A program made the position numbers and the translations under genes. From positions 65,225,425-65,289,424 of the forward strand of contig OX352765.1 of the NCBI GenBank assembly GCA_947095585.1: a stretch of 64,000 nt of DNA, written 5' to 3'. The notes beneath the pieces were generated by a model. That model was not told where the DNA came from. It saw only the letters and a program-made list of their open reading frames with translations, and did not search any database. Each line of letters opens with the position of its first letter. Position 1 is the first letter of the stretch. The DNA is from Nephrocerus scutellatus (lineage: Eukaryota > Arthropoda > Insecta > Diptera > Pipunculidae). Positions 33,851-44,432 of this stretch are shown here, piece after piece.

Positions 33851-34165
33851 GAATTTTTTTACACTTAATTAAGAATAAGAACACAGAAAATTTCAAAATA
33901 TATGCATATATAAATATATAAAATTAAAATATATTTTAACTAACATATAACAAATTATATACTTACGTGCCAGACATCTTTTTTAAAGTAAAAATAAAAA
34001 CTAATTAAATTTTTTATTTTTTGAATGTAAATCCATATACTTTCACTTGAAATAATTTGAGTGATAGAATAGTATCATTATCGCGAGTCGATAATTTTAC
34101 AACATACCAACGTTCGACTATCTGTTCGATTTTCGAAAATTCGAAAGTACAACATCCCGGCCCGG

Positions 34166-34286
34166 CTTGTTGTAAAAATATAAAATTACAGTCCACATTT
34201 GTTTTTCTTTAATTAACAAAATTTTAATCATATGTTTTGTTAATAACGTTGGTTTTATTTCAACAATTAAAATAACAACAATAACA
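34166..34286 (+). repeat. BEL 3' LTR, right part
   Basis: It begins CTTGTTGTAAAAATAT, matching the uninterrupted LTR at 14,097, and ends ...AATAACA before the target duplication AATTT. Confidence 0.9.
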
Positions 34287-34304
34287 AATTTTAAGTTTTC
34301 GCAT

Positions 34305-34470
34305 ACAAATTTGATGCAGTTTTGCTTTATTTTATTTTATGAATATTGAATTCAAATGTGCATTTGTTCCAAGACAAGATTGTAAGGTTAGTATAGTAAA
34401 AGTGTTTGCATTTTCAAAAGATTTTATTGATTATTTCTTATTGCAGCTTTCCGTTTAAAAACCTTAATAA
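34305..34470 (+). repeat. hAT internal direct repeat, right copy
   Basis: This is the partner of 13,290-13,473. A third, short start (AAATTTGATGCTGTTTTC) follows at 34,490, so the repeat was at least two and a half units long. Confidence 0.75.
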
Positions 34471-34607
34471 ATTTTAAATTTTTCCATGGAAATTTGATGC
34501 TGTTTTCAAGTATTTTCGTTTGTGTATTATATTGGATATAATGTACAAGTAAGTAAGAATTTGATATGAAAATAATCGGTTAATTTATTAGATTATGTGT
34601 ATCAGGT

Positions 34608-35651
34608 TTGTTATTAGAAAACCGAAGACACAAGAAGGGTGAAACTTCCAACCAAGTTAAAGAAAATTTTACTGAAATGCTGGAGTGCAATGATAGTCCA
34701 ACTAATAGAAAAAGAAAATTTTGTCAAACTTGGTTGGATAGTTTCAGTTGGGCAGAACATAAAATGGGAGTCGATCACGTTAACAAATCGTTCTGCAAAC
34801 AGTGCAATGTTTTCCTCCAAAATAATAAAGCCCATTTAGTTCGACACGAGCAGTCCAGCGTTCACATACAAAAAGTAAAATTATTAAAAAGCCAGCCATT
34901 GATAAATGATAGTGAACCAGTAAAAGCCATACAAATTATAACAAATTAAATAAAAGTTGCAGAACTTCAAATTATAATGTTTCTTATTCAACATAACTTG
35001 CCTTTTTCATTGGTGAGAGCACTTACAGAGCTCATAAAATGTGTAGCTGTTGATTCTGAAATAGCAAAGGGTCTAAAGTGTGGAAAACCCAAGGCAACTG
35101 ATACGACAAACCAACTTTTCCTGCAAGAAAGACTAGAAAATATATCGAACGTTTTACGAAATCAAAAGTTTTCTTTAATAATTGATGAGACGACGGACGT
35201 AAGTACAAATAAGTGTCTAATTTGTGTAGTTAGGTATTTTGATTATATAAAGGGAAAAGTTAGGGATAGATTTCTAACATTACTGAAATGGCAATGTTCA
35301 GATAGTATTACTATTCACACACAAATTTTAATTTTTTTTAAACAGATTAATATTCCCTTAAGTAACCTAGTTGGATTTGCCTCAGATAATGCTTCCGTAA
35401 TGGTAGGAAAGAAATCAGGAGTAAGAGGACTTATGCAAAAAGAACAGCCACAATTGTACACAATGGTTTGTATTTGCCATTCGCTACACTTGTGCTCATC
35501 TGCAGCTTCAAAAAAACTACCTCCCTATTTAGAATCATTTATTCGAAATATTTACAGTTTCTTTGCACATAGCTCTAAAAGGCAAATCGAATTAAGGGAA
35601 TTTCTGGAATATTTTTCAGTAAAAGTCCACAAAATTCTTAAAGTTAAATAA
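34608..35651 (+). pseudogene. hAT transposase with BED-type zinc finger
   Basis: The first part (to 34,949) has a BED-like finger: W near DSFSWAEHKM, FCKQC, HLVRHEQSSVH. A single TAA (34,947-34,949) interrupts an otherwise continuous frame that goes on as AELQIIMFLIQHNLPFS. The hAT core follows: GKPKATDTT, KFSLIIDETTDVS with the first catalytic Asp, VGFASDNASVMVG with the second, and CICHSLHL. The C-terminal dimerisation domain and the last catalytic Glu are not seen before 35,651. The true start is unclear, since no ATG lies in frame at the beginning. Confidence 0.82.
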
Positions 35652-35910
35652 AAAAAGATAAAGACATTTAAATACTTATTTGTTCGTCCTGTAATTTTAA
35701 ATAATTGCTTTGACTGGTTCACTATCATTAATCATGCTATAGATGTATTTAAAAATACTTCATACTTAAAGAAAATACTGTATTATCACTCCTATTATGG
35801 TCATCGAGTCGAACGTTCGACTTCTTTCTTTTCTTTCTTTCCTTTACTCCGCGGGGGAGCATAGGGTTTTACAAACGCCTGCCAACGAACTCGATTTAAC
35901 GCCTGAGGTT

Positions 35911-37492
35911 TCAAGAGACGCTACTCGGTCCCTGGGTTCTTGCTTCCTCTTCTATTGTCCTTTTCCATGTCTTGCTAGGACGGCCAACTCGACGGCTTCC
36001 TTGTGGATTCCAGTCGAGCGCTAGTTTCGTAATGTCGTCCGCTGGCTTTCTCAAAGTGTGGCCAATCCAGCTCCATTTTCGTCGTCTGATGGTGGTCGCG
36101 ATTGCTTCCTGCTGTGTTACTCTCCGCAAGTCTTGATTGGTGATAATGTCCGGCCATCTTATTCTCAGTATCCTCCTTAAGCACTTGTTGACGAAAACTT
36201 GGAGTCGCGTCGCAATTAACTCTGTGACTTTCCACGTTTCGCAGCCATAAAAGAGTACTGAGAGAACGTTAGATCTGCAGATCATTAGCTTTAGATTCCG
36301 GGAGATTTGTGAGGAGTTCCAGATATTATTTAGCATACTAAAGGAGTGTCGCGCCTTGTTTTCACAAGAGCACGAGAGAGTGTCGCGCCTTGTTAGCGTG
36401 GAGTTCTAGTGTGTTTAATTTTCGCTCCATGTCACCTAGCGATTGTGATAGGAAACAGATATCATCGGCATAGTGTAGGTCTTCTAGGCGGTGAAAAACA
36501 TTCCATGGCAAGCCTGATGGAGTACGGGTTACTATTTTCATCACCCAGTCGAGGATAATTGTGAAAAGCAATGGTAAGAGGGTGCAACATTGCTCCCAAG
36601 TAGATGTTGAAAGGTGAGCCAAGATGACCGTTATGTATGACGCGACATGTTGATGTTAATGATTTTTCCGGAACACCATAGCTAGACAAAATCTGCCACA
36701 TCATGTTTTGGCCTACGCTATCAAAAGCGCGTTTAAAATCTACAAAAACCATATACAGAGGAGAGCGATATTCAACTGACTGTTCAATGATTATACGCAG
36801 GGTGTTAATTTGGTCAGTACAAGAACGGTTTGGGCGAAACCTGCTTGCTCATTTCTCAAAATTGGCTCTAACGCATTCTGTAAGCGCCTAGCTATTATAG
36901 AGGAGATCACTTTTACATTCTTAAAATGTTCTGTCCAGCGGGTTAATTGATGTTCCTCAATAAGGATCAAAAAGCCCTATATTGCCTTAACATGGTAGTT
37001 GATGTGGTGTTTCATGTTGGCGAGCTTACGAGAGAGTTGGTAGACTGTGCTATATTGTCTGCTATCAGCGGCTTGCTGTGCTTGTGTTGAGATGTCGCTT
37101 AGCCATGCTCGTTTGTCGTTCGTAGCTGAACGGCCAACTTGCCAGTCCAGAACCCTATACTTCCGCGCTAATGCGCTTCGCTCGGCACCCGAAGCCGCGT
37201 TTAACTCTGCTTTGATGGATTGGCATTCACGAATGGTGTTACATGTGCTATATGATATCCATTCTTTTCTAGTTTTGTCGGGATAACCTAAAACGGATGA
37301 GGCTGCTTCCGTATATGCATTTACTGTTTTCTCCCATTTAGACTCTAGGGTTTGGGGCTGTATCACAGAGAGAGACTGTTGTACGCGGGATACATATTGC
37401 AGTTTCACATCAGGGTCTTTCAGTGCTGCTACAGCTGACTTTCTCATTATTTGGCTTCGTGTGGCTGAGTGGACCGCGAGCTTCAACCGCAC
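35911..37492 (-). pseudogene. RTE reverse transcriptase, internally deleted
   Basis: The linker (RLKLAVHSATRSQ to LSRKLANMKHH) is open from 37,492 to 36,977. The next motifs are IIARRLQNALEPILRNEQAG and then MVFVDFKRAFDSV. The early fingers are deleted between 36,977 and 36,930. After LHYADDICFLS (catalytic box, 36,470) frames change again. The typical RTE tail follows: SVLFYGCETWKV, VNKCLRRILRIRWPD, RRRKWSWIGHTLRK and GRPSKTWKRT. The gene is non-functional. Confidence 0.85.
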
Positions 37493-38255
37493 ACTGCCAA
37501 CACAAGGTGGTGGTCGCTGTAGACGTCGGCTGCTCTTCGGGTTCTAACGTCCAGCAAAGATGATCGCCACTTGTGGCTTATAGCGATGTGATCAATCTGG
37601 TTGTTGTACATGTGATCAGGAGAGGTCCATGTGGCTTTGTGGATGTTTTTGTGAGGAAAAAATTGTGCCTCCAATGATTATGATGCGATCAGAACATACA
37701 TCAGCAAACCTTTCACCCTTGTTATTCATAGAACCAAGGCCGTGATTTCCCGTGACATGTTCCCAATCACTGTTGTCGCTGATTACCTTTGCGTTAAGGT
37801 CACCCATCAAAATAACGATGTCACTCTTCCTTAGTTGATCTAATGAATTATTTAGACGCTTGTTCCGTTGGTGCGTAAACTTGAACAGCAGATTTAAATC
37901 TTGAAATAATAATTCTATCGTATATTGCTCGCCAGTCCTGTAACGATCTTCTCGCGGCTTTAGAGAGTAGAAATCCCACTCCATTGGCATAGTTTTCTCC
38001 TGCAGGCTTACCCGAAAAAATTAGAAACTCGCCGGTAGATGTTCGTTTTTCCCCTACTTCAGGCCATCTCACCTCACTGAGACCAAGAATCTCTAGATGA
38101 TATTTACGAAATTCTTTTGTTAATTGTGAAAGCGTTGTTGTCTTGACGAACGTGCGAATGTTCCAAGTTCCAAAACGTTTCCTTTTCCGTGGGCCAAAGG
38201 TCATTGTTGATAAATTCGATACGTATCCGAGGCTTGTATTAGTTTCGAGAATCAA
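37483..38255 (-). pseudogene. RTE endonuclease
   Basis: This is an APE-like endonuclease. TWNIRTF (first Asn), LGLSEVRWPEVG (catalytic Glu), ANGVGFLLS, then in shifted frames LMGDLNAKV and the ending YNNQIDHIAIS, YSDHHLVLAV (catalytic Asp-His). At least two frame changes (about 37,850 and 37,650) break it. The motif spellings are those of the RTE/BovB group. Confidence 0.85.
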
Positions 38256-38511
38256 TTAATTCAGTTGAGTGGTGATTGGCCAACCGCAACCTAGGTCGAC
38301 ATGAAGGGCCGCCGACCAAGGCAAGTCCACCTTCTTATTTAGCCCGGACCCAAGCTAATACAAATCGGATTGCGTACCGAAATCGTTCACTTGATTTGGC
38401 AGAGTTTCCAGTGACGCGACGTGGACGCATAAGATAAGAGTTATGATGCGAGAGGCTAAGGGCATGACTGTCTATAATCGCGTCATCATCACCGTTTGTC
38501 ACGTTCGACTT

Positions 38512-38886
38512 ATTCAACTAAATTTCACATTCGCTTAGATTTATAGAAAACCGATTTTGAAGTTTTTTATAACCTTCTTTAGTTATTGATTAAATGTACA
38601 ATTTTTTACTAAGCTTGCATTCATTATGTCGAACTTAAGCCATAAGTTCAATATTTTTTTGTTCCTTCTAATCATTTTTTGGAGTTTTGTATAAATAATA
38701 ATATATAAATTTTTTATTTTTTATTTTTGTATAATATATGTACATATTTTTTGTTTCTTTTTCGTTGAAATAAAAATATTTAAAAAAAAGCTATGCCTAG
38801 TGTTTTTTTAAATTACTTATGCTATTTTTGAATCCCCAAAGATATCAGAAATGGAAACCATCGAAAATGTTGAAACGACAGCACTG
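38512..38886 (+). other. hAT right end, non-coding
   Basis: This AT-rich stretch has no gene and ends with the inverted repeat CGACAGCACTG at 38,876-38,886. It continues hAT sequence interrupted by the RTE copy at 35,823. Confidence 0.75.
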
Positions 38887-39628
38887 ACTTAGAGAAATAA
38901 TCCATCAGGACAAGGTATGAAATACCGGAGCATTCCATTATATCGCATCCAACCTTTTCGAAAGGATAATGCGGTAATTCATGCGAAATATGTGTTTGTT
39001 TTCTACTCTTTGATTGGTAAATTTCACAAGCATGACATTAAGCGACTAGATTTTCTATATATAATAGATATTTAGATCTTAATTTTGTTTTATAACAGCC
39101 AAAATGGGGTTCATGTAAAATTGTTTGATTTTGAGGAATTTCACTAACCTCTTTCTTCATTATAGAAATTAGTGGCTTATGGTCAGTAAATATCCGCCCA
39201 TAAATATAGTTATGAAATTTTTAGCAAGCAAATAGTATTCCCAACATTTCTTTCTCGATTTGGGAATAGTTAACCTCCGCTGAAGTTAAACTTTTATGCG
39301 AAGTTCACAGGCCTATCATTCTGCAATAAGCAGCAACCAAGTCCATCCTTTGAAGCTTCGCTTTGTATTACTATCGGACTATTTGGAGAAAAGATTTCCA
39401 ATCGCGTAGCATATTTTAAACTATTTTTTATTTTTTCCAGTAACTTTGAATGAACCGGGTTCCATTGAAAATTAATATCTTTACGTAAAAGGGCCCGTAA
39501 CGGTGCATTTATAGCTGAGTAATTGGGAATAAATTGTCTCAAATAATTAAAGGTTCCTAAAATGTTCTCTAGTTCTTTTCGGTTAGTAGGGTTCTTAATT
39601 TCCATAATGGCTTGAATACGTTCCACTG
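38887..39628 (-). pseudogene. pol: Gypsy-3 reverse transcriptase end, RNase H and integrase start
   Basis: From 39,626 leftward: the thumb/connection (ERIQAIMEIKNPTNRKELE, FLGxxNYLRQFIPNYS-type), then RNase H with PIVIQSEASKDGLGCCLLQ. The expected catalytic Asp of TDAS is Glu (SEAS). It continues TSAEVNYSQIEKEMLGI, FTDHKPL, a deletion, an integrase zinc remnant CHACEIYQ, and YLVLMDYFSK up to the hAT. Two stops are visible. The downstream half is at 9,942. Confidence 0.82.
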
Positions 39629-40294
39629 ATATAATTAAAAAGGATAATAATTATATAAAAAATGATGTAGCTGATCGTAACGTTATTGTAAAATGTCTTG
39701 ATTCCTCTTATACGGAATATGTCAAGGAAAAAAATCAGCATATCATATGTGGAAAATTTATGCGATACTTTTGAAAGTAAAAGTTTGACCAAAAGGATTT
39801 ATACGTTTAAAAATCTAATCAAACTGGAATGTGGTGAAAATAAAAACTTGCAAACTTTTTTCAGAGAGTTTGATTGTACTGTTCGCGAATATAGAAGTGC
39901 TGGAGGTACGATGTCAAATGATGAAATTTTGACTTTTTTGTTATCCAAAGTACCTAACAAGTATGAATCAGCGGTCGTTCCCTTATCTACGCTAAATAAA
40001 GCTGAACTTACGATTGATAAAGTTCGTAGCCAGTTACTTGAAAAAGAACTTAAAAAGAATGATGATAAAATCACACTGATCCATCTACATCAGCTGCGTT
40101 TAAAACACAAACGAGACATGATCAAAAACACTTCTTCAAAATTCGCTGTTATAATTGCAACCAGATCGGACATAAGGCAAATAAGTGTTCAAAACCACGA
40201 AAAAATAGGAAGCCTACTGGTAGACCACCACACAATCTTGCATGCGTCAGTCAAAGAAGAAATAGCAGCCAAATCTCCGATGCACACGATATAA
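39629..40294 (+). pseudogene. gag: Copia gag
   Basis: A frame-shifted beginning (NVIVKCLDSSYTEYVKEK) leads into the UBN2/retrotran_gag region: ENLCDTFESKSLTKRIY, TFFREFDCTVREYRSAGG, SNDEILTFLLSKVPNKYES. The zinc knuckle region after 40,090 (CNQIGHKANKC-like in another frame) is present but shifted. The gene is inactive. Confidence 0.78.
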
Positions 40295-41540
40295 ATTTTC
40301 TACTAGACTGTGCCTGTACTGATCATTTAATCAATGATGAACAATTACTGTCGAACAAGAAGGAAATAGTTCCATTTGAAATTCAAGTCGCCAAATAAGG
40401 TGAAACATTGAAAGTTTTGACAGCTGGAACTTTGCCCGTGTTATCGTTTGGCGAGGGGCGGAAAGTACACGAATTAGACATCAACAATGTATATCATGCA
40501 CCAGACTTAACGCACAATTTATTGTCAGTTAGCAAACTCGATGATGCTGGTTTCAAGATCGTCACTGTGACATTCAGTAGTCAAGAGCACTATGCAAATG
40601 CTACAATTGGTAAAAAGGAAACAAGCATGTTGTGGCAGCGTCGTTTGGCCCACCTTGGAATGTCAAACGTTTGCAAAATGTCAAAAGGATTAGTCAAGGG
40701 AATGCCAAATGATATCTCCAAAATTCCTTTGGTTTGTGAATGTTGCATTAGATCAAAACAAACAAGACAGCCGTTTGGTGGAACCAGGCCACCAACACAG
40801 CGCCTGTTGGAACGAGTACACTCAGATTTATGTGGCCCGTTTGAAGTTGAAACGCACGATGGATACAGATACTTTGCAACTTTTTGGATGACTTTATTCA
40901 CTTCTCCGTTATCTTCTTATTGAAGTTTAAGAATGAGTTGGGTGGTGCATTTGAAGTATATTATGAAATGGCTAATACGAGGTTTGGTCGCAGAGTCGAA
41001 CACCTTCGATGTGATTAAGGAGGTGAATATACGTCAACTCATTTGAGAAATTATGCTGCTAAAAATGGTATAACATTAGAATATACTGCAGCTTACAATC
41101 CAGAACTGAATGGTGTTACCGAGCGTTTAAACCGGACTTTGTGTGAAAAAGTCAGAGCCATGTTGAATGACAGCAAGCTTGATCGATTGATGTGGGGTGA
41201 AGCCGTATTAACAGCAATATACTTAACAAATCGTTCACCAACTGAAGCATTAAGAAACAAAATTCCGTTCGAGATGTGGTATAATCGACCACCAGTTCTA
41301 TCACATCTTTGAGTTTTTGGATCGAGAGCCTTCGCACATATTCCGAAACAGAATAGACGAGGAAAGCTATCAGATAGAAGTTCCGAATATATCATGGTTG
41401 GATATACTAATACTTGCTATCGATTATTTAATAAGGAACTTGGTCATATAGTTGCGAAACGTCACATTGTCTTTGATGAAACTATGCAGGGTGGAGTTCT
41501 AACTACAAATCCACAAAACAAAGTGTTTTATTATGGATAG
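40295..41540 (+). pseudogene. pol: Copia protease and integrase
   Basis: The protease site reads LLDCACTDHLIND, where the family has DSG at the active site, so it is damaged. The integrase zinc region (LWQRRLAHLGMSNV, CECCIRSKQTRQPF) and first catalytic Asp (HSDLCGPF) are open to a stop at 40,921. The second Asp lies in RCD followed by a stop and GGEYTS near 41,020. The Glu is in GVTERLNRTLCEK. The C-terminal part continues through VFGSRAFAHIPK, after a stop, to FDETMQGG. Confidence 0.8.
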
Positions 41541-41639
41541 TCTACAAACAATGTTTCGAGAGATGTCAAGAATACAAATGTGGACACGAATCAGAAAGAT
41601 CAGCTCACCGTAGAACAACCTAATAATATACCTAAATGA

Positions 41640-42009
41640 CTATGAATGCGAAAGTCATATGGCATTTTTTCTGGAATGCCACAGATTCCAAAGAACTTTC
41701 AAGATGTATTCGGGCGTGATGATGAGATAGAGTGGCGCAGAGCAATTCAGGAAGAAATCGTTTCACTGGAGAAAAATGAGACTTGGGATGTCGTTAAACC
41801 TGTACGTGGAGCAAAGCAAATCAGCTCAAGATGGATCTTCAAAAAAAAAAGCCAGATGTTATCGGAAATTTAACTCGATACAAAGCCAGATTAGTAGCAA
41901 AAGGCTACATGCAACGTCAAGGTCAAGATTATGAGGACACCTATTCACCTGTAGCTAGACTTGCTGCTATACGTCTACTGATGTCTGTTCTTCAGGCAAG
42001 AAGTCTCAA
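41640..42009 (+). pseudogene. pol: Copia reverse transcriptase, N-terminal part
   Basis: The segment [58 protein letters not shown] is the start of Copia reverse transcriptase. An A-run (41,842-41,850) shifts the frame within KKK. The homology stops at SVLQARSLN, where Jockey-3 begins, so the catalytic YVDD part is absent. Confidence 0.85.
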
Positions 42010-42035
42010 CCCATGGTGGTGACTTCCTTGCTTCC

Positions 42036-43453
42036 TTGTATGTAAGGCTGGATGAAGTCAACCAGCTGTGCGAAGACTCAGCTTCCTCTGCAAAGGAGAA
42101 CATGAGCCTTGGCGAGTTAGCGGACAATGATGGGTCCGAATCCAGCAGCTGCGATGAAGACAGTCGCAAACAGCGGTCTTCTCCCATGCCAATAAAGGCC
42201 AAAAGAAGGAGGTTGTCTGGAAACTCCAGATCATCATCGCCACCAACATCTTCTTCTCCTGCAGTGAATGCTGTTGAATTGAGAAAACCGCCAAAAGTCA
42301 TTGCTGTAGAGAAAACAGCCAAGGCAAAAGAGGCACAAAATGCTGTTGAGAAGGCACCACATTCAGCAAGCAAAAAAGCCCCAATTACGGGACCAACATC
42401 GAAACCATTTGCTATGCCGCCAATAGTCTATTTTAGACTCAACGTTGCTGAACTATCTAAGTTCGCGAAGAGTGCCAACATTAGTTGCAGAATTCGCAAT
42501 ATCAACAGTAGTAAGTCGGTCGTTACGGCCATAAACAAAGATGGGCACGAGAAAATTCGGTCTTTCCTACAATCGGGAAAGAAAGAAAGTGAATTTAACA
42601 CTTGCACTGCTAAGGAGGACCATAAAGAGATGTTGGTCCTAAAAGGCATACACCACTCCTTCGATACTGATGATGTCAAGGATGCATTAACGGCAGAGGG
42701 TATCCCTGTACTGGAGGTCAAACCCTTCAAATTTCAGAGGACCGACAGGAAATTTAACAATTTCATTGTCAAACTTGAGAAGAACTGCGATAAGGCAGCA
42801 GTTTGCTCAAAAACCCTCCTGATGAACCAGTTGGTACATTGGGAAAAACTTAAACCGGCAGGCATTACGCAGTGCAGAAACTGCCAAAAGTTTGGACATG
42901 TCGCAAGCAATTGCGGCATGAAATACAGATGCGTTAAGTGCAAGGATGAACACTTACCTGGCCAATGCCCGAGAAATGTAGACAACAAGAAAGACGACAA
43001 CGTTTTCTGCACAAATTGCCAAAAATCTGGACATCCTGCAAACTATCGAGGATGTCCTAAATATAAAGAAAAATGGCGGAAAAAGTAAAAACCGCCCAAA
43101 AGAAGATGAAGCAGCATAAGTTCGCCTAGAAATCTGCTGCAAAAGCTATAGTGAAAGGAGTTAGCTTTGCTAGTATAGCTGCTATGGGGACTGCTAGCAA
43201 GCCAGCAACAATCAACAAACCACCACCAACCATCCAAGCAAGCAAAAAACAAGTAAGTAAACAAGCTCTAAAACCGGCACCATCTACTGGAAAGTCAAAC
43301 ATCTTCGACGATACCGAAAGGCTATTTGGAGCAAACCTTTTCACAATTTTGCAGAAAGCAAGAGAAGTCGTGCCTGCTAATTATAGCAGCCTTGATGACA
43401 GGTCCAAAACAACCGTTTTGGGTCGACTTATTTGTGAACTATGTTCACAATAA
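42036..43453 (+). pseudogene. Jockey-3 ORF1 (gag-like, three CCHC knuckles)
   Basis: ORF1 proteins of Jockey elements bind the element RNA and guide it to the nucleus. It is open for about 350 codons. A serine- and acid-rich start is followed by a PRE_C2HC-like region (FRLNVAELSKFAKSANISC, KGIHHSFDTDDVKDALTAEG). Then come three knuckles: CRNCQKFGHVASNC, CVKCKDEHLPGQC, CTNCQKSGHPANYRGC. A frame change near 43,088 leads to the C-terminal part (FGANLFTILQKAREVV) ending at 43,453. No ATG fits the beginning, so the 5' end may be slightly truncated. Confidence 0.82.
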
Positions 43454-44250
43454 GCAGGATAAGTATATTCTCATATAATGTAAACTCTATTTATTCGTTA
43501 GCTAGGCGTATCACACTAAAATTATTTATTAAAACTAATAAACCTGACATTCTTCTTTTACAGGAAACTAATCTCACAGGGAGAAACCCATTCAGTCCAG
43601 ATGGATACAACATCCACAGGGTCGACAAAAGCAGTGATTGCTCTGGGACAGCGGTCCTTATCAGGAACACTATGGCAGGCGAAAAGGTGCAAATAAGTGG
43701 TTTGCGTAGCATGGAAGCAACAGCTGTCAGCATCAAAGTCAACGAGGTTGAGACCTTGTTGGTAATAGCAGTGTACAATCACTGTAATGCAACGAGGGAA
43801 AACATTCAACGGGATCTGCAAACTGTCTGCGGCATCTCCTCTGGGCACACATAGTGTGTGGTTGGAGGGGATTTTAACGCTAGGCACACCCGATGGCAAG
43901 AGGAAGTATGCAACAATCAAGGAAAGACCATTGCAGATTGGCTGGATTCAAATCCTCAGCAGCATACCATGGCCCGGTTTCACAGCCCCGAAAGACATAT
44001 CCTCGGACACCATCCACGCTGGATTTCTTCTTGGCAACGACAAATTTCGTCAACATTCTGCCGGAATTAAGGAATTATTCCTGTTTTGCACATGATAGTG
44101 ATTCGGATCATTTGGCGACAGAGCTTCGAGTGAGGTTGAATCAGCGAGTTGTTCAAGCTACCCCAACACCTGAACTACACATCAACTTTGCGAAAATAAA
44201 CTGGAACCGGTTTAGATCAGAAGTCGAGTTCAAATTCCAATGGCTTGTAG
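43441..44250 (+). pseudogene. Jockey-3 endonuclease
   Basis: It starts at ATG 43,441, overlapping the end of ORF1 by 13 bases. Motifs are YNVNSI, LLLQETNLTGRNPF (catalytic Glu), SGTAVLIRNTMAG and VGGDFNARHTRW. A TAC-to-TAG change at 43,854 stops the frame after SSGHT, and another shift occurs near 43,975. The SDSDHLATEL catalytic end is in yet another frame. Confidence 0.86.
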
Positions 44251-44432
44251 AAATCTGGAGAATAACGAAATTGATGATGCTATCAAAAATTTCGAGACTT
44301 CAGTGAAAAGCCATAGATCGGCAGAAAACTGTTCGCTCTAGCAGGGATCGCTTTCAACATCTACCTGAGAATATTCAGGCAATATATGCTCACAAGCAAA
44401 GGCTTAGGAAACGCCTTCAGAGGATCTTCAAC

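Larger units (their letters stand above)
31626..34162 (+). mobile_element. Harbinger-2, complete PIF/Harbinger transposon
   Basis: The terminal repeats are GGCTGGGATGTTGTAC on the left and GGCCGGGATGTTGTAC (reverse-complemented) on the right. The flanking trinucleotides are CTG and CGG against an empty-site CTG, consistent with the 3-bp duplication of this superfamily plus one mutation. Two convergent genes meet near 33,060 with back-to-back AATAAA signals. Length is 2.5 kb. Confidence 0.92.
13474..34286 (+). mobile_element. BEL/Pao complex: concatenated and duplicated element
   Basis: The complex is flanked by AATTT on both sides (13,469-13,473 and 34,287-34,291). Outermost are LTR ends beginning TGTGTAAATC and ending AATAACA. 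In order it holds a partial LTR, a 3' internal end, a full LTR, tRNA-Tyr primer site and leader. Then come two 4.2-kb tandem units, an integrase region split by Jockey-2, and an LTR split by Harbinger-1. A second RNase H-integrase region and an LTR split by Harbinger-2 close it. No reading frame spans a complete BEL polyprotein. Confidence 0.88.
35824..38500 (-). mobile_element. RTE-clade non-LTR retrotransposon
   Basis: An 11-bp target duplication, ACGTTCGACTT, brackets it (35,813-35,823; 38,501-38,511). It is minus strand with its 5' end at 38,500. Its 3' tail is a short AAAG-type microsatellite (CTTTCTTTTCTTTC on the plus strand). It lies inside the hAT, downstream of the transposase. It is internally deleted within the reverse transcriptase. 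Confidence 0.9.
9943..38886 (+). mobile_element. hAT transposon, inflated to 29 kb by nested insertions
   Basis: The element is flanked by a perfect 8-bp duplication, ACTTAGAG (9,935-9,942 and 38,887-38,894), the hAT hallmark. Terminal inverted repeats are CAGCGCTGTCG on the left and, reverse-complemented, CAGTGCTGTCG on the right. Its own sequence is confined to 9,943-10,146, 13,178-13,473, 34,292-35,823 and 38,512-38,886, about 2.4 kb in all, and includes a BED-finger/hAT transposase relic. The rest is Jockey-1, the BEL complex and an RTE copy, each with its own target duplication. Confidence 0.9.
8430..39628 (-). mobile_element. Gypsy-3, Ty3/Gypsy element split by a hAT insertion
   Basis: The minus-strand pol runs from 39,628 leftward to 38,887, is interrupted, and resumes at 9,942. 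Removing the interruption and one copy of ACTTAGAG restores a continuous integrase reading frame across the join, with the canonical DYFSKW motif spanning it. A polypurine tract and the start of a 3' LTR follow at about 8,791. The 5' half (gag, protease, early reverse transcriptase) is missing at 39,628, where Copia sequence begins. The left limit is approximate. Confidence 0.85.
39629..42009 (+). mobile_element. Ty1/Copia element, truncated at both ends
   Basis: Gag, protease, integrase and the first part of reverse transcriptase occur in Copia order (integrase before reverse transcriptase). No LTR is present. The left end abuts Gypsy-3 and the right end is cut by Jockey-3 inside the reverse transcriptase ([10 protein letters not shown]). 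Confidence 0.85.
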
